DNA of 64,000 nt from positions 62,001 through 126,000 of the forward strand of contig NZ_CAMIGN010000003.1 of NCBI RefSeq assembly GCF_946221935.1, written 5' to 3'. The notes beneath the pieces were generated by a model. That model was not told the DNA's origin, ran no database searches, and saw only the letters and a program-made list of their open reading frames with translations. Every line of letters starts with the position of its first letter. Positions within the stretch are counted from its first letter, which is position 1. A program made the position numbers and the translations under genes. This DNA is from an uncultured Corynebacterium sp. Lineage in GTDB: Bacteria; Actinomycetota; Actinomycetes; Mycobacteriales; Mycobacteriaceae. Below are positions 19,058 through 27,389 of this stretch, in pieces.

Positions 19058-19978
19058 CTAGGCCGCCGTCGGTCGGTAGAAGCCCTTGAAGGGCATTCCG
19101 CTGTTCTCTTGCCGGATCGGGCTGATTTGCACCGGATTGCCTGCTTCGATCATGTGGTTATTGTCGACGACCATTGCCACGTGGCCATTCCACACCGCGA
19201 GGTCTCCTGCTTGCACCGCCGACCTGGCGATCTGTGGTCCGATTGCCTGTTCGCTCGACGTTCTGGGCAGTTCCACCCCAGCCTGTCTGTAGGCCCACTG
19301 AACCAGCCCACTGCAATCCAAACCTTTGCCGGGCACCGTGCCTCCCCATTGGTAGGGGGTGCCCAGGGCAGTCTTCGCTGCGGCAACCGCCTGCGATGCT
19401 TGCGAGGAAGGCGCCCCTTGCGTTCCGGGTGCCTCGTATGCAGCTGGTTCCAGCGCCGGGGACGCGTCCGGGTTGCGCGCGGGAAGCCGCTCCGGCAGCT
19501 GTTCCTTGTGCACCTTGTGCACGTCGTTCGTAAGCCCGTGAAGTTCAGTCTCCAGTGTGTATACGCGATCCTTCGCCCGTTCCACGTGCCGCAGCACCAC
19601 CGGCATCGCCGCACCGAGGCCATTTATCCACCCCAACGGTCCGGCCATTCCACTTCCCGCCACGGCCTGGCCGACCTCCCGCACGCAGTCGCGCAGGATC
19701 ACACCCAAGTCCCCGATTGTGCGTTCCACCGCCAGGGCAGCCTGGTTAGCCAACCCGTCCAGGGCTCCACCAGCCTTCACCACGGAAGCTACCGCTCGCG
19801 CCACCGTGTCTAAAGATCCGTGGACACTTTTCCCCGCATTACCCTGTAGTGCCGCAGTCGCCATATCTCCCAATCCCTCCAGCCCGCGCACCGCTGGCAC
19901 ACTCGCACTCAGGCCCGGGCTAAAAGGCGAGGGGATAGCTGCAATCAACGGGGCCACAAGACCCGCTATATCGAGCAC
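19058..19978 (-). CDS. NlpC/P60 peptidase with helical N-terminal domain, no signal peptide
   Basis: A 306-aa protein. The C-terminal 110 residues form an NlpC/P60 (C40) peptidoglycan-peptidase domain: TPYQWGG, catalytic Cys222 in GLDCSGLVQWAY, QAGDLAVW, and His266 in NGHVAMVV. Residues 1-160 are Ala/Gly-rich predicted helices, followed by a Pro-rich linker. No Sec signal or lipobox is visible. The GTG start at 19978 has GGAGG 6 nt upstream, lying over the stop of the preceding EspC-like gene, so the two are coupled. Context and architecture suggest secretion by a type VII-like route, which is inference. Confidence 0.85.
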   Translation of the reverse strand: MLDIAGLVAPLIAAIPSPFSPGLSASVPAVRGLEGLGDMATAALQGNAGKSVHGSLDTVARAVASVVKAGGALDGLANQAALAVERTIGDLGVILRDCVREVGQAVAGSGMAGPLGWINGLGAAMPVVLRHVERAKDRVYTLETELHGLTNDVHKVHKEQLPERLPARNPDASPALEPAAYEAPGTQGAPSSQASQAVAAAKTALGTPYQWGGTVPGKGLDCSGLVQWAYRQAGVELPRTSSEQAIGPQIARSAVQAGDLAVWNGHVAMVVDNNHMIEAGNPVQISPIRQENSGMPFKGFYRPTAA

Positions 19979-19979
19979 T

Positions 19980-20291
19980 TCACACCTCCGTCAGCCCATT
20001 GAAGGCCCTGGAAAACTCGCCTTCGTGTCCCTCAAGGTCGCGGTTAATGCTGGCCAGGGCAAACGTGGCGTCATTAAAGTAACCATCCGCATCCCGCAGC
20101 AACCCGTCGTGCGCGTCCCGTGCAGCCGACAACGCCCGCAGGAAATCACTCAACGCAAGCGGCGCCACGGCCCCCGTTTCCCCATGAATCGGCGAAGCTC
20201 GCCCATGCAATGCTGCGCCCACGTCCGTGGTACGGCTCTTAAGCTGCGCAACTAGCTCCGGATCAGCGTGAATCTTATCCTCATAGAGCAA
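19980..20291 (-). CDS. EspC/WXG100-like small helical protein
   Basis: A 103-aa, all-helical acidic protein, similar in size and pattern to the ESX-secreted EspC family (PF10824-type): an N-terminal HADPELVAQLKSRTTDVGAAL helix, a middle FLRALSAARDAHDGLLRDADGYFNDATFALASI helix and no signal peptide. There is no classical W-x-G. TTG start at 20291 with GGAGGG 6 nt upstream. First gene of a unit with the NlpC/P60 gene (stop-start gap 1 nt). Family membership is judged by eye and needs a profile search. Confidence 0.6.
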   Translation of the reverse strand: MLYEDKIHADPELVAQLKSRTTDVGAALHGRASPIHGETGAVAPLALSDFLRALSAARDAHDGLLRDADGYFNDATFALASINRDLEGHEGEFSRAFNGLTEV

Positions 20292-20366
20292 AAGAAACCC
20301 TCCCCAAACAAATGCTCAGAACCGTTAGACCGCGTTGTGAGGCAAAAGGTTCCGCGCGCCATCAAC

Positions 20367-20383
20367 TACAGTGGGGAACCATG
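20367..20383 (+). promoter_or_regulatory. Leaderless-type -10 element of upp
   Basis: TACAGT, then 8 nt, then the upp ATG at 20381. Confidence 0.5.
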
Positions 20384-21019
20384 GATATTCAGGTGGTAAA
20401 ACATCCGCTCGTCGCAGCGCGCCTCAGCATTATGCGCGACAAAAACAGCGATAACGCACAGTTCCGTGCTGCCCTGGCCGACCTGGGCGCGATGCTGATC
20501 TACGAAGCCTCGGCAGATCTGGTAGCCGAAAAATTTGAACTAGAAACCCCGGTAGCCACCACCACGGGCACGCGATTGGAAAGTCCCCCGATTATCGTTC
20601 CCGTCATTCGCGCAGGTCTGGGCATGATCGATCCGGCATTATCCATGATCCCCGACGCGCAGGTCGGGTTCATCGGCATGGCTCGCGACGAAACCACCCA
20701 CGAGCCCGTGCCTTATCTCGAGGCTCTGCCAAATGACCTCCGTGATCAGCCGGTGTTCCTCGTCGACCCGATGCTGGCTACCGGTGGCTCGCTGCTGCAC
20801 GCCATTCGCCTACTGGAGGGCCGCGGCGCCAACGACATCACCTGCGTGTGCATGGTCTCTGCCCAGCCCGGCGTTGATGCGCTCGTTGAGGCACAGGTGA
20901 GCGTTCGCAAGTTGGTCACCGCCACAATTGATCCGAGCCTGAACGAAGATGCGTATATCGTCCCCGGCCTAGGCGATGCCGGCGATCGCCTATACGGCCC
21001 CCGAAACATCGACCTTTAG
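20381..21019 (+). CDS. upp: Uracil phosphoribosyltransferase
   Basis: A 212-aa salvage enzyme making UMP from uracil and PRPP. Typical stretches are VKHPLVAARLSIMRDKNSDNAQFRAAL, PVIRAGLGMIDPAL, the PRPP-binding loop VFLVDPMLATGGSL and the C-terminal VPGLGDAGDRLYG uracil-binding motif. ATG 20381 is chosen: the TACAGT at 20367-20372 lies 8 nt upstream (leaderless type) and GGGGA could alternatively act as ribosome-binding site. The 3' end overlaps the convergent phosphohexomutase gene by 30 nt. Confidence 0.95.
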   Translation: MDIQVVKHPLVAARLSIMRDKNSDNAQFRAALADLGAMLIYEASADLVAEKFELETPVATTTGTRLESPPIIVPVIRAGLGMIDPALSMIPDAQVGFIGMARDETTHEPVPYLEALPNDLRDQPVFLVDPMLATGGSLLHAIRLLEGRGANDITCVCMVSAQPGVDALVEAQVSVRKLVTATIDPSLNEDAYIVPGLGDAGDRLYGPRNIDL

Positions 21020-22525
21020 GCGCTCCAGCAGTGCCTCCACGGCCTGTGCGTCTGCTCCCGCCTCGGCGCTGACCTCCAGGTAGAACTTTGCCTTCGGCTC
21101 CGTGCCGGAGGCTCGGGCGACCACGCGCAGCGCCAGATCATCCACATGACCCACGAGGCGCACTCCGTCGGTGCGGTTGCCCTCTGAGTCCTCGATCGGC
21201 CCGGCCTGCACCGCCGCGCCCGCAAGTGTTGCCGGTGGGTTTTTCGTCCAACGTTCGATCAGTTCGTGTGCCTGAGCCACATCCTCGAATCGGCTGCTTA
21301 CCTGCGCAGTTCTAAACACGCCATAGGTGGCCTCGATGTTGTCCAACTCGGCGGCCAGGTCCGTCTCGGCTGCCCATGCCGCAGCGATCAGCGCCGTGGC
21401 AATACCGTCCTTGTCCGCCACGATGTGCGGAGCAGGAGCAGTGCCGATCGCCTCCTCATAAGCAAAAGCCAACTCCCCAGGACGTCCGTCCGCAGCACGC
21501 GCGAGATTCTTAAAGCCCGTCAGCGTCTCTACATAATCCCAGCCTTCGGCGCGTGCCATGCGTCCGAGCAGCTGTGAACTGACAACCGTGGTTGCTACGA
21601 CAGGTTTGTTTCCTGGTGACGCCCCCACACCTGCCAATACCCTGCGTGCCAGCAAGGGCCCGGTCTCGTCCCCGCGCAGCATGTGGTACTCCCCGTCGGC
21701 CCGCTTCAACCCCAGCATGCAACGGTCGGCGTCCGGGTCCAGAGCGATCAACAGATCCGCGTCGATCTCTCGCGCTTCGGCCAATAGGGCGTCCGTCGCA
21801 CCGGGTTCCTCCGGGTTCGGAAAGGCCACTGTGGGGAAGTTCGGATCCGGCCAGCGTTGCGAAGCAACGGTGTGGACATTGCCAAAGCCGTTTTCGCGTA
21901 GAGCCCACTCCAGGGCGTTACCGCCCACGCCGTGCATTGGTGTGTACAGGATCTTCAGTTTGCGCCGTGGTGCCAGTTCGGATTGGCGTCCTGTGGCTAC
22001 AAGGGTGCCCAAGTCAGTGACGTAGCCGGAGACCGCCGACAAATCGACCGACTTCGCCTCGGAGCGGGGGATGTCAGCCGCATCGGCGGGCTGAGCAGCA
22101 ATGTGTTCTTCGATTTGGCGATCAGCGGGGGAGACCAGCTGTGAACCGCCATCGAGGTAAAGCTTGTAGCCATTATCCTGCGCCGGGTTATGCGAGGCGG
22201 TGATCTGCACGCCCACGTCCATCCGGCGGGACTTAACCAGCCACGCCAGCACCGGCGTAGGAGCTGGCTCCGCAATGAGGGTGACATCAAACCCCGCGCC
22301 GGCGAAGGTCTCCGCCGTTGCGCGGGCTAGGGCGTGGGAGCCGTAGCGGGCGTCATATCCAACAGCCGCACGAAAAACCCCGTCGGCGCGCAAGGGCCGC
22401 TTGCGTTCCTGCAGCCAGGCGGCCACGCCGGCGGTGGCTCGGGTGGCGGTGCCCACATTCATCTCATCAGGGCCGGGTCCTACTTTGGCGCGCAGACCGG
22501 CGGTGCCGAACTTCAGTTCGCTCAT
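20990..22525 (-). CDS. Phospho-sugar mutase (phosphoglucomutase/phosphomannomutase type)
   Basis: A 511-aa alpha-D-phosphohexomutase. The phospho-serine loop is TASHNPAQDNGYK, the metal-binding loop DPDADRCML, and the sugar-binding loop lies in FAYEEAIGTAPAPH; the C-terminal phosphate-binding RASGTEPKAKFY is present. The N-terminal FGTAGLRAKVGPGPDEMN is typical of the PMM/PGM2-like branch called PmmB in mycobacteria. It is distinct from the manB at 54 kb. Downstream of punA with a 4-nt overlap, so it may act on ribose-1-phosphate or deoxyribose-1-phosphate released by PunA (phosphopentomutase role), an inference from context. Confidence 0.88.
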   Translation of the reverse strand: MSELKFGTAGLRAKVGPGPDEMNVGTATRATAGVAAWLQERKRPLRADGVFRAAVGYDARYGSHALARATAETFAGAGFDVTLIAEPAPTPVLAWLVKSRRMDVGVQITASHNPAQDNGYKLYLDGGSQLVSPADRQIEEHIAAQPADAADIPRSEAKSVDLSAVSGYVTDLGTLVATGRQSELAPRRKLKILYTPMHGVGGNALEWALRENGFGNVHTVASQRWPDPNFPTVAFPNPEEPGATDALLAEAREIDADLLIALDPDADRCMLGLKRADGEYHMLRGDETGPLLARRVLAGVGASPGNKPVVATTVVSSQLLGRMARAEGWDYVETLTGFKNLARAADGRPGELAFAYEEAIGTAPAPHIVADKDGIATALIAAAWAAETDLAAELDNIEATYGVFRTAQVSSRFEDVAQAHELIERWTKNPPATLAGAAVQAGPIEDSEGNRTDGVRLVGHVDDLALRVVARASGTEPKAKFYLEVSAEAGADAQAVEALLERLKVDVSGAV

Positions 22526-23334
22526 AGGTTGTTCACCAGCTCGCGGAGCAGCCCACCCATGTCGTTGGCTGCATCCTTACCCGCTTGCAAGACTTCTTCG
22601 TGGTTCAGTGGTTCGCCGGTAATACCCGCGGCCAGGTTGGTGACCAGGGAGATTCCCAGCACATCTACGCCTGCCTCGCGTGCGGCGATGGTTTCATAGA
22701 CCGTGGACATACCCACCAGGCCCGCGCCCAGGGTGCGCAGCATGTGGATCTCTGCGGGGGTTTCGTACTGCGGCCCGGGCATCATGGCGTAGACGGCCTC
22801 GCGCATGCCAGGGCGCATCTCCTGCACCTTGGCGCGCAGGGTAGGGCTATAGGCATCCACCAGGTTGACGAAGTTTGCGCCGGACAGGGGAGTCTTCGCC
22901 GTGAAGTTGATGTGATCGGCAATCAGCACTGGCTCGCCTACGCTCATGCCCTCGGTGAGACCGCCAGCGGCATTGGTCAGCACCACTGTCTGTACACCCG
23001 CTGCCGCGGCGGTTCGTACGGCATGGGTGGTGCGCCACAGCTCGTGGCCTTCGTAGGCATGGGTGCGGCCCAGCAGCACCAGCACATTGCGGCCACCAAT
23101 TCTTCCGCTACGCACCGTGCCGCCGTGCCCTTGGGCGGTGGGGGCGAGGAATCCCGGAAGCTCCGACATCGGGAACTCCACCAGGTCTTCCGCGCCTTCA
23201 CACAGCACGTCCGCCGCAGGGCGCCAACCGGAGCCGAGTACGACAGCACAGTCGTAAGAGTCGAGACCCGTGTGATCTTTCAAAGCCGCCGCAGCGTCGT
23301 CGGCCAGCTGATAGGGATTTGGGGAAGCAGTCAT
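22522..23334 (-). CDS. punA: Purine nucleoside phosphorylase
   Basis: A 270-aa trimeric-type PNP that phosphorolyses inosine and guanosine to base and ribose-1-phosphate. Typical stretches: VVLGSGWRP, the phosphate-binding GRTHAYEGHELWRTTHAVRTAAAAGVQTVVLTNAAGGL, GPQYETPAEIHMLRTLGAGLVGMSTVYE and ISLVTNLAAGI. The frame is open far upstream, but ATG 23334 fits family length and has the minus-strand hexamer TACCCT 8 nt before it. It overlaps the mutase start by 4 nt, linking base release to sugar-phosphate isomerisation. Confidence 0.95.
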   Translation of the reverse strand: MTASPNPYQLADDAAAALKDHTGLDSYDCAVVLGSGWRPAADVLCEGAEDLVEFPMSELPGFLAPTAQGHGGTVRSGRIGGRNVLVLLGRTHAYEGHELWRTTHAVRTAAAAGVQTVVLTNAAGGLTEGMSVGEPVLIADHINFTAKTPLSGANFVNLVDAYSPTLRAKVQEMRPGMREAVYAMMPGPQYETPAEIHMLRTLGAGLVGMSTVYETIAAREAGVDVLGISLVTNLAAGITGEPLNHEEVLQAGKDAANDMGGLLRELVNNL

Positions 23335-23348
23335 GTCAACCAAGGGTA
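23332..23348 (-). promoter_or_regulatory. Leaderless-type -10 element of punA
   Basis: Minus-strand TACCCT (23348-23343), 8 nt before the punA ATG at 23334. The divergent amidohydrolase starts 58 bp away, so both promoters share this short region. Confidence 0.5.
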
Positions 23349-23391
23349 CCGCAGGCGTTAGACTAGATAGGTCAATCGAAGTGAGAGGAAT

Positions 23392-24624
23392 GTGAGTAGT
23401 CAAGTGCAAGACGGCACACAGCAGCGCACACAGGAGGACAGCGCACACTCCATTGCCGAGTTCGTGCGGGACTGGGTGCGGGATAATTCCCAGCGGATCG
23501 TCGACTGGCGCCGTCACCTGCACCGCAATCCCGAGCTTTCGCACATGGAGACGGAGACGACTCGCTTCCTCACCCAGGAACTCGAGCGCGCCGGGCTGCG
23601 TCCGGTGGCTTTGCCCTCTACGGGACTCATTGCGGATATTGGCCCGATCGGTACACCTCGTATCGCCTTCCGCGGTGACATCGACGCTTTGCCATTGCAG
23701 GAGGTCACAGGCCTGGACTTTGCCTCTGAAATTCCCGGCATCATGCATGCATGCGGCCACGATATTCACACCACCGTTGTGCTCGGTCTAGCTGTCGCCC
23801 TCGCCGAGTTTGTGGACGCCCACGGGGAGGATGCGCTGGGAATCCAGGTTCGCTTTATCTTCCAGCCGGCTGAGGAAGTCATGGATGGAGGCGCAGTCGA
23901 CGTGATTGAGGCCGGGGCTCTCAATGGCGTGTCCCGTATTTTCGCATTGCACTGCGAGCCAAAGCTCAGGACGGGGGAGATCGGCGTGCGCACTGGCGCC
24001 ATCACCTCGGCTAGTGATGTTGTGGAGATCATCTTGCGCGGTAGCGGTGGCCACACCTCCCGGCCACACCTGGCGGCGGATCTGGTGTACACAGCAGGGC
24101 TTATTGCGTCGCAACTGCCCGGACTACTGTCCCGCACGGTGGATCCGCGAACCGGCACGGTACTGACCTTCGGCGCGATTAATGGCGGGTCGACGTTCAA
24201 CGCAATTCCCCAGGAGGTTCGCCTGCTCGGTACGTTCCGCACGGCGGAGGTTGGAGTGTGGCGTCGTGGCGAAGAAACCCTGCGCGAACTGCTGGAGCAC
24301 CTGGTCGCACCGACCGGAGCTCAGCTTGAATTGCGCTACACCAAGGGCGTGCCGCCGGTGATGAACGACGACGTCTCCACGGCCGCATTAGCGCAGGCCG
24401 TGAACGACGTCGATCCGAATGCCTTGAAGGAAGCCCCGCAATCCACCGGTGGTGAAGACTTCAGCTGGTATCTGGAGCATGTGCCTGGCTCGATGGCGCG
24501 CCTGGGCGCATGGACTGGCAAGGGGGAGCGCCCCGACCTGCACCAGCCCGATATTGTCTTCGATGAACGGGCGCTGGGGATCGGTATTCGCCTCTTCGCC
24601 GGGGTTATCGACCAGTTCCGTTAA
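23392..24624 (+). CDS. M20D-family amidohydrolase/peptidase
   Basis: A 410-aa zinc-dependent hydrolase of the N-acyl-amino-acid (hippurate/IAA-amino-acid) deacylase group. Motifs: DWRRHLHRNPELSHMETET, FRGDIDALPLQE, the metal-site ACGHDIHTTVVLG, the catalytic Glu pair FQPAEEVMDGG, and STGGEDFSWYLE near the end; the lid domain sits in the middle. GTG start at 23392 with GAGAGGAA just upstream. Divergent from punA. Its 3' end overlaps the convergent small membrane gene by 20 nt. The natural substrate is unknown; N-acyl amino acids are most likely. Confidence 0.9.
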   Translation: MSSQVQDGTQQRTQEDSAHSIAEFVRDWVRDNSQRIVDWRRHLHRNPELSHMETETTRFLTQELERAGLRPVALPSTGLIADIGPIGTPRIAFRGDIDALPLQEVTGLDFASEIPGIMHACGHDIHTTVVLGLAVALAEFVDAHGEDALGIQVRFIFQPAEEVMDGGAVDVIEAGALNGVSRIFALHCEPKLRTGEIGVRTGAITSASDVVEIILRGSGGHTSRPHLAADLVYTAGLIASQLPGLLSRTVDPRTGTVLTFGAINGGSTFNAIPQEVRLLGTFRTAEVGVWRRGEETLRELLEHLVAPTGAQLELRYTKGVPPVMNDDVSTAALAQAVNDVDPNALKEAPQSTGGEDFSWYLEHVPGSMARLGAWTGKGERPDLHQPDIVFDERALGIGIRLFAGVIDQFR

Positions 24625-24913
24625 AGCGCTTCTGGGCGAAATTCATCGCACTGCTGGTGAGCTCGTGAGTGCGTTGTTTGCGCTCGAACTTCCACTGCGC
24701 CTGTTGTACGCGCTGCTGTAGTTTGAGCTCCTGGAAGCGCTGTCGATCTAGCTGGCGAGGGCTGGGCTCGTACCACTGCTTCGGGCCGGCTTTCATAACG
24801 TAGAGCATGACGAAAACCATTGGGATGAGCAGCAATAGCACTGGAGAAGAGGCCCATACGCTATTGAGAACAATGGCCAGGCCTGTGCTGCCAATGACGG
24901 TAATGGCGATCAA
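24605..24913 (-). CDS. Small membrane protein, probably the second half of a split DUF1707 gene
   Basis: A 102-aa frame (TTG start at 24913) with one or two hydrophobic segments (MIAITVIGSTGLAIVLNSVWASSPVLLLLIPMVFVMLYV) and a basic Arg/Gln-rich C-terminus. It overlaps the DUF1707 frame by 53 nt in the +1 register. Upstream codons in this register read PLPAKWFLITLPTRL without a stop, exactly what one expects to follow a DUF1707 domain in the usual DUF1707-plus-two-helix protein. So this is either a separate overlapping gene or the remainder of one protein separated by a frameshift. Confidence 0.55.
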   Translation of the reverse strand: MIAITVIGSTGLAIVLNSVWASSPVLLLLIPMVFVMLYVMKAGPKQWYEPSPRQLDRQRFQELKLQQRVQQAQWKFERKQRTHELTSSAMNFAQKRFNGTGR

Positions 24914-25145
24914 CCTCGTTGGCAGAGTAATAAGGAACCACTTCGCGGGTAGGGGACAGCGGCGGAAGATCTGCGAAGAGTTGCTCTAGTTCTCTTTCAG
25001 AGACAGCTTCGGTGGCCAGCTGCACGCGCTCCTCGTATTCGGACATGGCGAGCCGACCATCGGCGAAATGGGCACCGAGGACGCTGATTGCGTCGCTGCG
25101 GTCGATGTCAGAAACTCGAATCTCTCTGTGGGAGGGGTCGCTCAT
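24861..25145 (-). CDS. DUF1707 domain protein (N-terminal half)
   Basis: A 94-aa protein with the complete short DUF1707 motif: IRVSDIDRSDAISVLGAHFADGRLAMSEYEERVQLATEAVSERELEQLFADLPPL. This domain normally precedes two membrane helices in actinobacterial proteins. Here the frame ends 27 residues later with a hydrophilic, His-rich tail while the helices are in the +1 frame. The ATG at 25145 is preceded by minus-strand TACGCT 7 nt upstream (leaderless type). A single-base difference in the CCCC run near 24963 could explain the split. Confidence 0.7.
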   Translation of the reverse strand: MSDPSHREIRVSDIDRSDAISVLGAHFADGRLAMSEYEERVQLATEAVSERELEQLFADLPPLSPTREVVPYYSANEVDRHYRHWQHRPGHCSQ

Positions 25146-25168
25146 ACTTCTAAGCGTAGCATTGCGTC

Positions 25169-26755
25169 TTAGTCGGACTTCCAATCAAAAGTACGCTCCA
25201 CCGCGCGCTTCCAATTCGCAAAAGTGACCTCGCGCTCTTGGGGATCACCCTGGGGGAAATAGGTCTTTTCCTCCTGCCACAGCGACACGAGCTCGTCGAG
25301 ATCCTGGAAAAAGCCCACTGCCAGACCGGCTGCGTAGGCTGCGCCAAGGGCGGTGGTTTCCGACACCTCCGGAACGGTTACTGGAACCTCAAGTTGATCC
25401 GCCTGGAACTGCATCAGCAGTGAGTTCACCACCATGCCGCCGTCGACGCGTAGGTTTTTTAAGTCCACCTTGGAGTCCGCGTTCATGGCTTCGACGACCT
25501 CGCGGGTTTGGAAGGCGGTGGCCTCCAGCGCAGCGCGAGCGATGTGTGCTTTTGTTACGTAGCGAGTAAGGCCGGCGATGATGCCGCGCGCCTCGGGGCG
25601 CCAGTGAGGAGCCAGCAATCCACTAAAAGCCGGCACGATGTAGCAGCCACCATTGTCGTCCACGCTCCGAGCCAGTGGCTCAATATCATCGGCGGTGTCA
25701 AAGAAGCCCAGGTTGTCACGGAGCCACTGCACTAGGGAACCCGTGACGGCGATGGAGCCTTCCAGGGCATACACCGCGGGCTGATTACCCAGCCGGTAGG
25801 CGACGGTGGTGATTAGCCCATGTTCCGACCACTGCGGTTCGGTACCGGTGTTTAATAGCAGGAAGTTCCCCGTGCCGTAGGTGTTCTTCGCCTCGCCTTG
25901 GTTGAAGCACACCTGCCCGAAAGCAGCGGCTTGTTGGTCGCCCAAAATACCGGCGATGGGTACACCGTTGACCGGGCCGCTGCGTCGCACCTTGCCGACG
26001 ATCTCGGAGGAGCTCACGATCTCCGGCAGCATAGATTCAGGGATGCCAAAGAGCTCGCACAGTTCCGGATCCCATGTTTGCGTGCGCAAATCCATGAGCA
26101 TCGTGCGGGATGCATTGGTGACATCCGTGACATGCCGAGCGCTACCTGCCCGTCCCGCCTTGGACTTCTTGCGTGAGCGGCGCGTGAGTTCCCAAATCAG
26201 CCACGAATCAATGGTTCCAAAGGCCAGCTCCCCGCGCTCTGCTTTCTCGCGGGCGCCGTCAACGTTATCCAGAATCCATCGAATCTTCGGTCCGGCGAAG
26301 TAGGTAGAGGCATTGAGCCCTGTGCGCTCGAAGATCATGGTCTTCTGCTCTTCGCTTAGGCTCTCGATGATCTCGTCAGTGCGGGTATCTTGCCAGACGA
26401 TCGCGTTGTAAATCGGTTTGCCGGTCTCGCGATCCCATACGACGGTGGTTTCACGCTGGTTGGTAATGCCTACTGCGGCGAACTCTTCCACGGGAATATC
26501 GTGGGAGGCTGCGGCGTCGGCCATGACGCGTCGGCTATTGCGCCGAATTTCCTCCGGGTCGTGTTCCACCCAGCCGGGCTGGGGGAAGATCTGCCGGTGT
26601 TCCATCTGGCTGGAGCTCACCATCTTCCCGCGGGCATCGAAAATGATGCAGCGGGTGGAGGTAGTTCCCTGGTCGAGCGCCAGTACGTAGCCCCGCTTGG
26701 AGCTCTTCCACTTTGCCAAAGTCCCGGTCAGCTGATTTGAGAGGGTTTCTGCCAC
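25169..26755 (-). CDS. glpK: Glycerol kinase
   Basis: A 528-aa FGGY-family kinase that phosphorylates glycerol. The N-terminal ATPase motif is LALDQGTTSTRCIIFD; other signatures are GITNQRETTVVWDRETGKPIYNAIVWQDTRT, GILGDQQAAAFGQVCFNQGEAKNTYGTG and VDGGMVVNSLLMQFQAD. About 20 extra residues precede the catalytic core. The GTG start at 26755 directly abuts the stop codon of the upstream membrane-protein gene (TAAGTG), so it depends on that transcript. An insert rich in Arg/Lys/Ser (RRSRKKSKAGRAGSARH) is noticeable. Confidence 0.95.
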   Translation of the reverse strand: MAETLSNQLTGTLAKWKSSKRGYVLALDQGTTSTRCIIFDARGKMVSSSQMEHRQIFPQPGWVEHDPEEIRRNSRRVMADAAASHDIPVEEFAAVGITNQRETTVVWDRETGKPIYNAIVWQDTRTDEIIESLSEEQKTMIFERTGLNASTYFAGPKIRWILDNVDGAREKAERGELAFGTIDSWLIWELTRRSRKKSKAGRAGSARHVTDVTNASRTMLMDLRTQTWDPELCELFGIPESMLPEIVSSSEIVGKVRRSGPVNGVPIAGILGDQQAAAFGQVCFNQGEAKNTYGTGNFLLLNTGTEPQWSEHGLITTVAYRLGNQPAVYALEGSIAVTGSLVQWLRDNLGFFDTADDIEPLARSVDDNGGCYIVPAFSGLLAPHWRPEARGIIAGLTRYVTKAHIARAALEATAFQTREVVEAMNADSKVDLKNLRVDGGMVVNSLLMQFQADQLEVPVTVPEVSETTALGAAYAAGLAVGFFQDLDELVSLWQEEKTYFPQGDPQEREVTFANWKRAVERTFDWKSD

Positions 26756-27364
26756 TTAGTTTTCTTCGAGGTCGGCGTCGGATTCAGAAACAGTTTCGCT
26801 ATCCTTCTTCCGCTGCTTCGCAAACGCGGCCAGGATCAGGATCGCCACGCCGGCTGCGCCACACAGCATCGTTACCCAGCGCAGTGCTTGCAGGGTGCCG
26901 GAAGAGAAGGTGGAGATGTAGATGGTTCCCTTGTCGCAGTTGTACTTAGCCTTTGCAACGTCCTCTTTGAACGTGATGGACGTGTACACGCCCTTGTTCT
27001 TGGTCAGCGGCAGAGAGACATCGGAGATCTCCAGATCGTCCTGGCTGAATTTCAGGTCAGCTTCGCGGATGCGATCGGCGAGATCCTTGTCATGCTCGTC
27101 GGTAAGGGTGCACTGGCGCGCGCTGAGCGCGTCCTCGTCGGCCAGCAGGTAGTACTCCTTGCCACCCGAAACGTCGTAACCCTTGCCAAAGTCCTTTACA
27201 CCGACCAGCGAAACGATGGCAGTGATCACGGCAACGACCAGCAGGCCGAGCCCCAGAAAGATCATGCTCTTCGGCGTCTTGTCCTGCGTGGTGCCCTGGG
27301 GCGTTCCCTCAGTCGTGCTCTGGTTTTCCTGCTCGGAAAAGTCTTCAGCTTTGTGGTGGGTCAT
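26756..27364 (-). CDS. Two-helix membrane protein of unknown function
   Basis: A 202-aa protein with a hydrophilic N-terminus, a helix at about residues 32-53 (MIFLGLGLLVVAVITAIVSLVGV), an extracytoplasmic loop of about 110 residues with two Cys (ARQCTLTDE and KAKYNCDKGTI), a second helix near 160-180 and a charged tail. This is a common corynebacterial envelope architecture without a named family known to me. ATG 27364 is chosen because ACAGGAAA lies 9 nt upstream. Lies between accBC and glpK, all on one strand with almost no gaps. Confidence 0.75.
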   Translation of the reverse strand: MTHHKAEDFSEQENQSTTEGTPQGTTQDKTPKSMIFLGLGLLVVAVITAIVSLVGVKDFGKGYDVSGGKEYYLLADEDALSARQCTLTDEHDKDLADRIREADLKFSQDDLEISDVSLPLTKNKGVYTSITFKEDVAKAKYNCDKGTIYISTFSSGTLQALRWVTMLCGAAGVAILILAAFAKQRKKDSETVSESDADLEEN

Positions 27365-27389
27365 GGGATGCGTTTCCTGTCTCGTCAAT

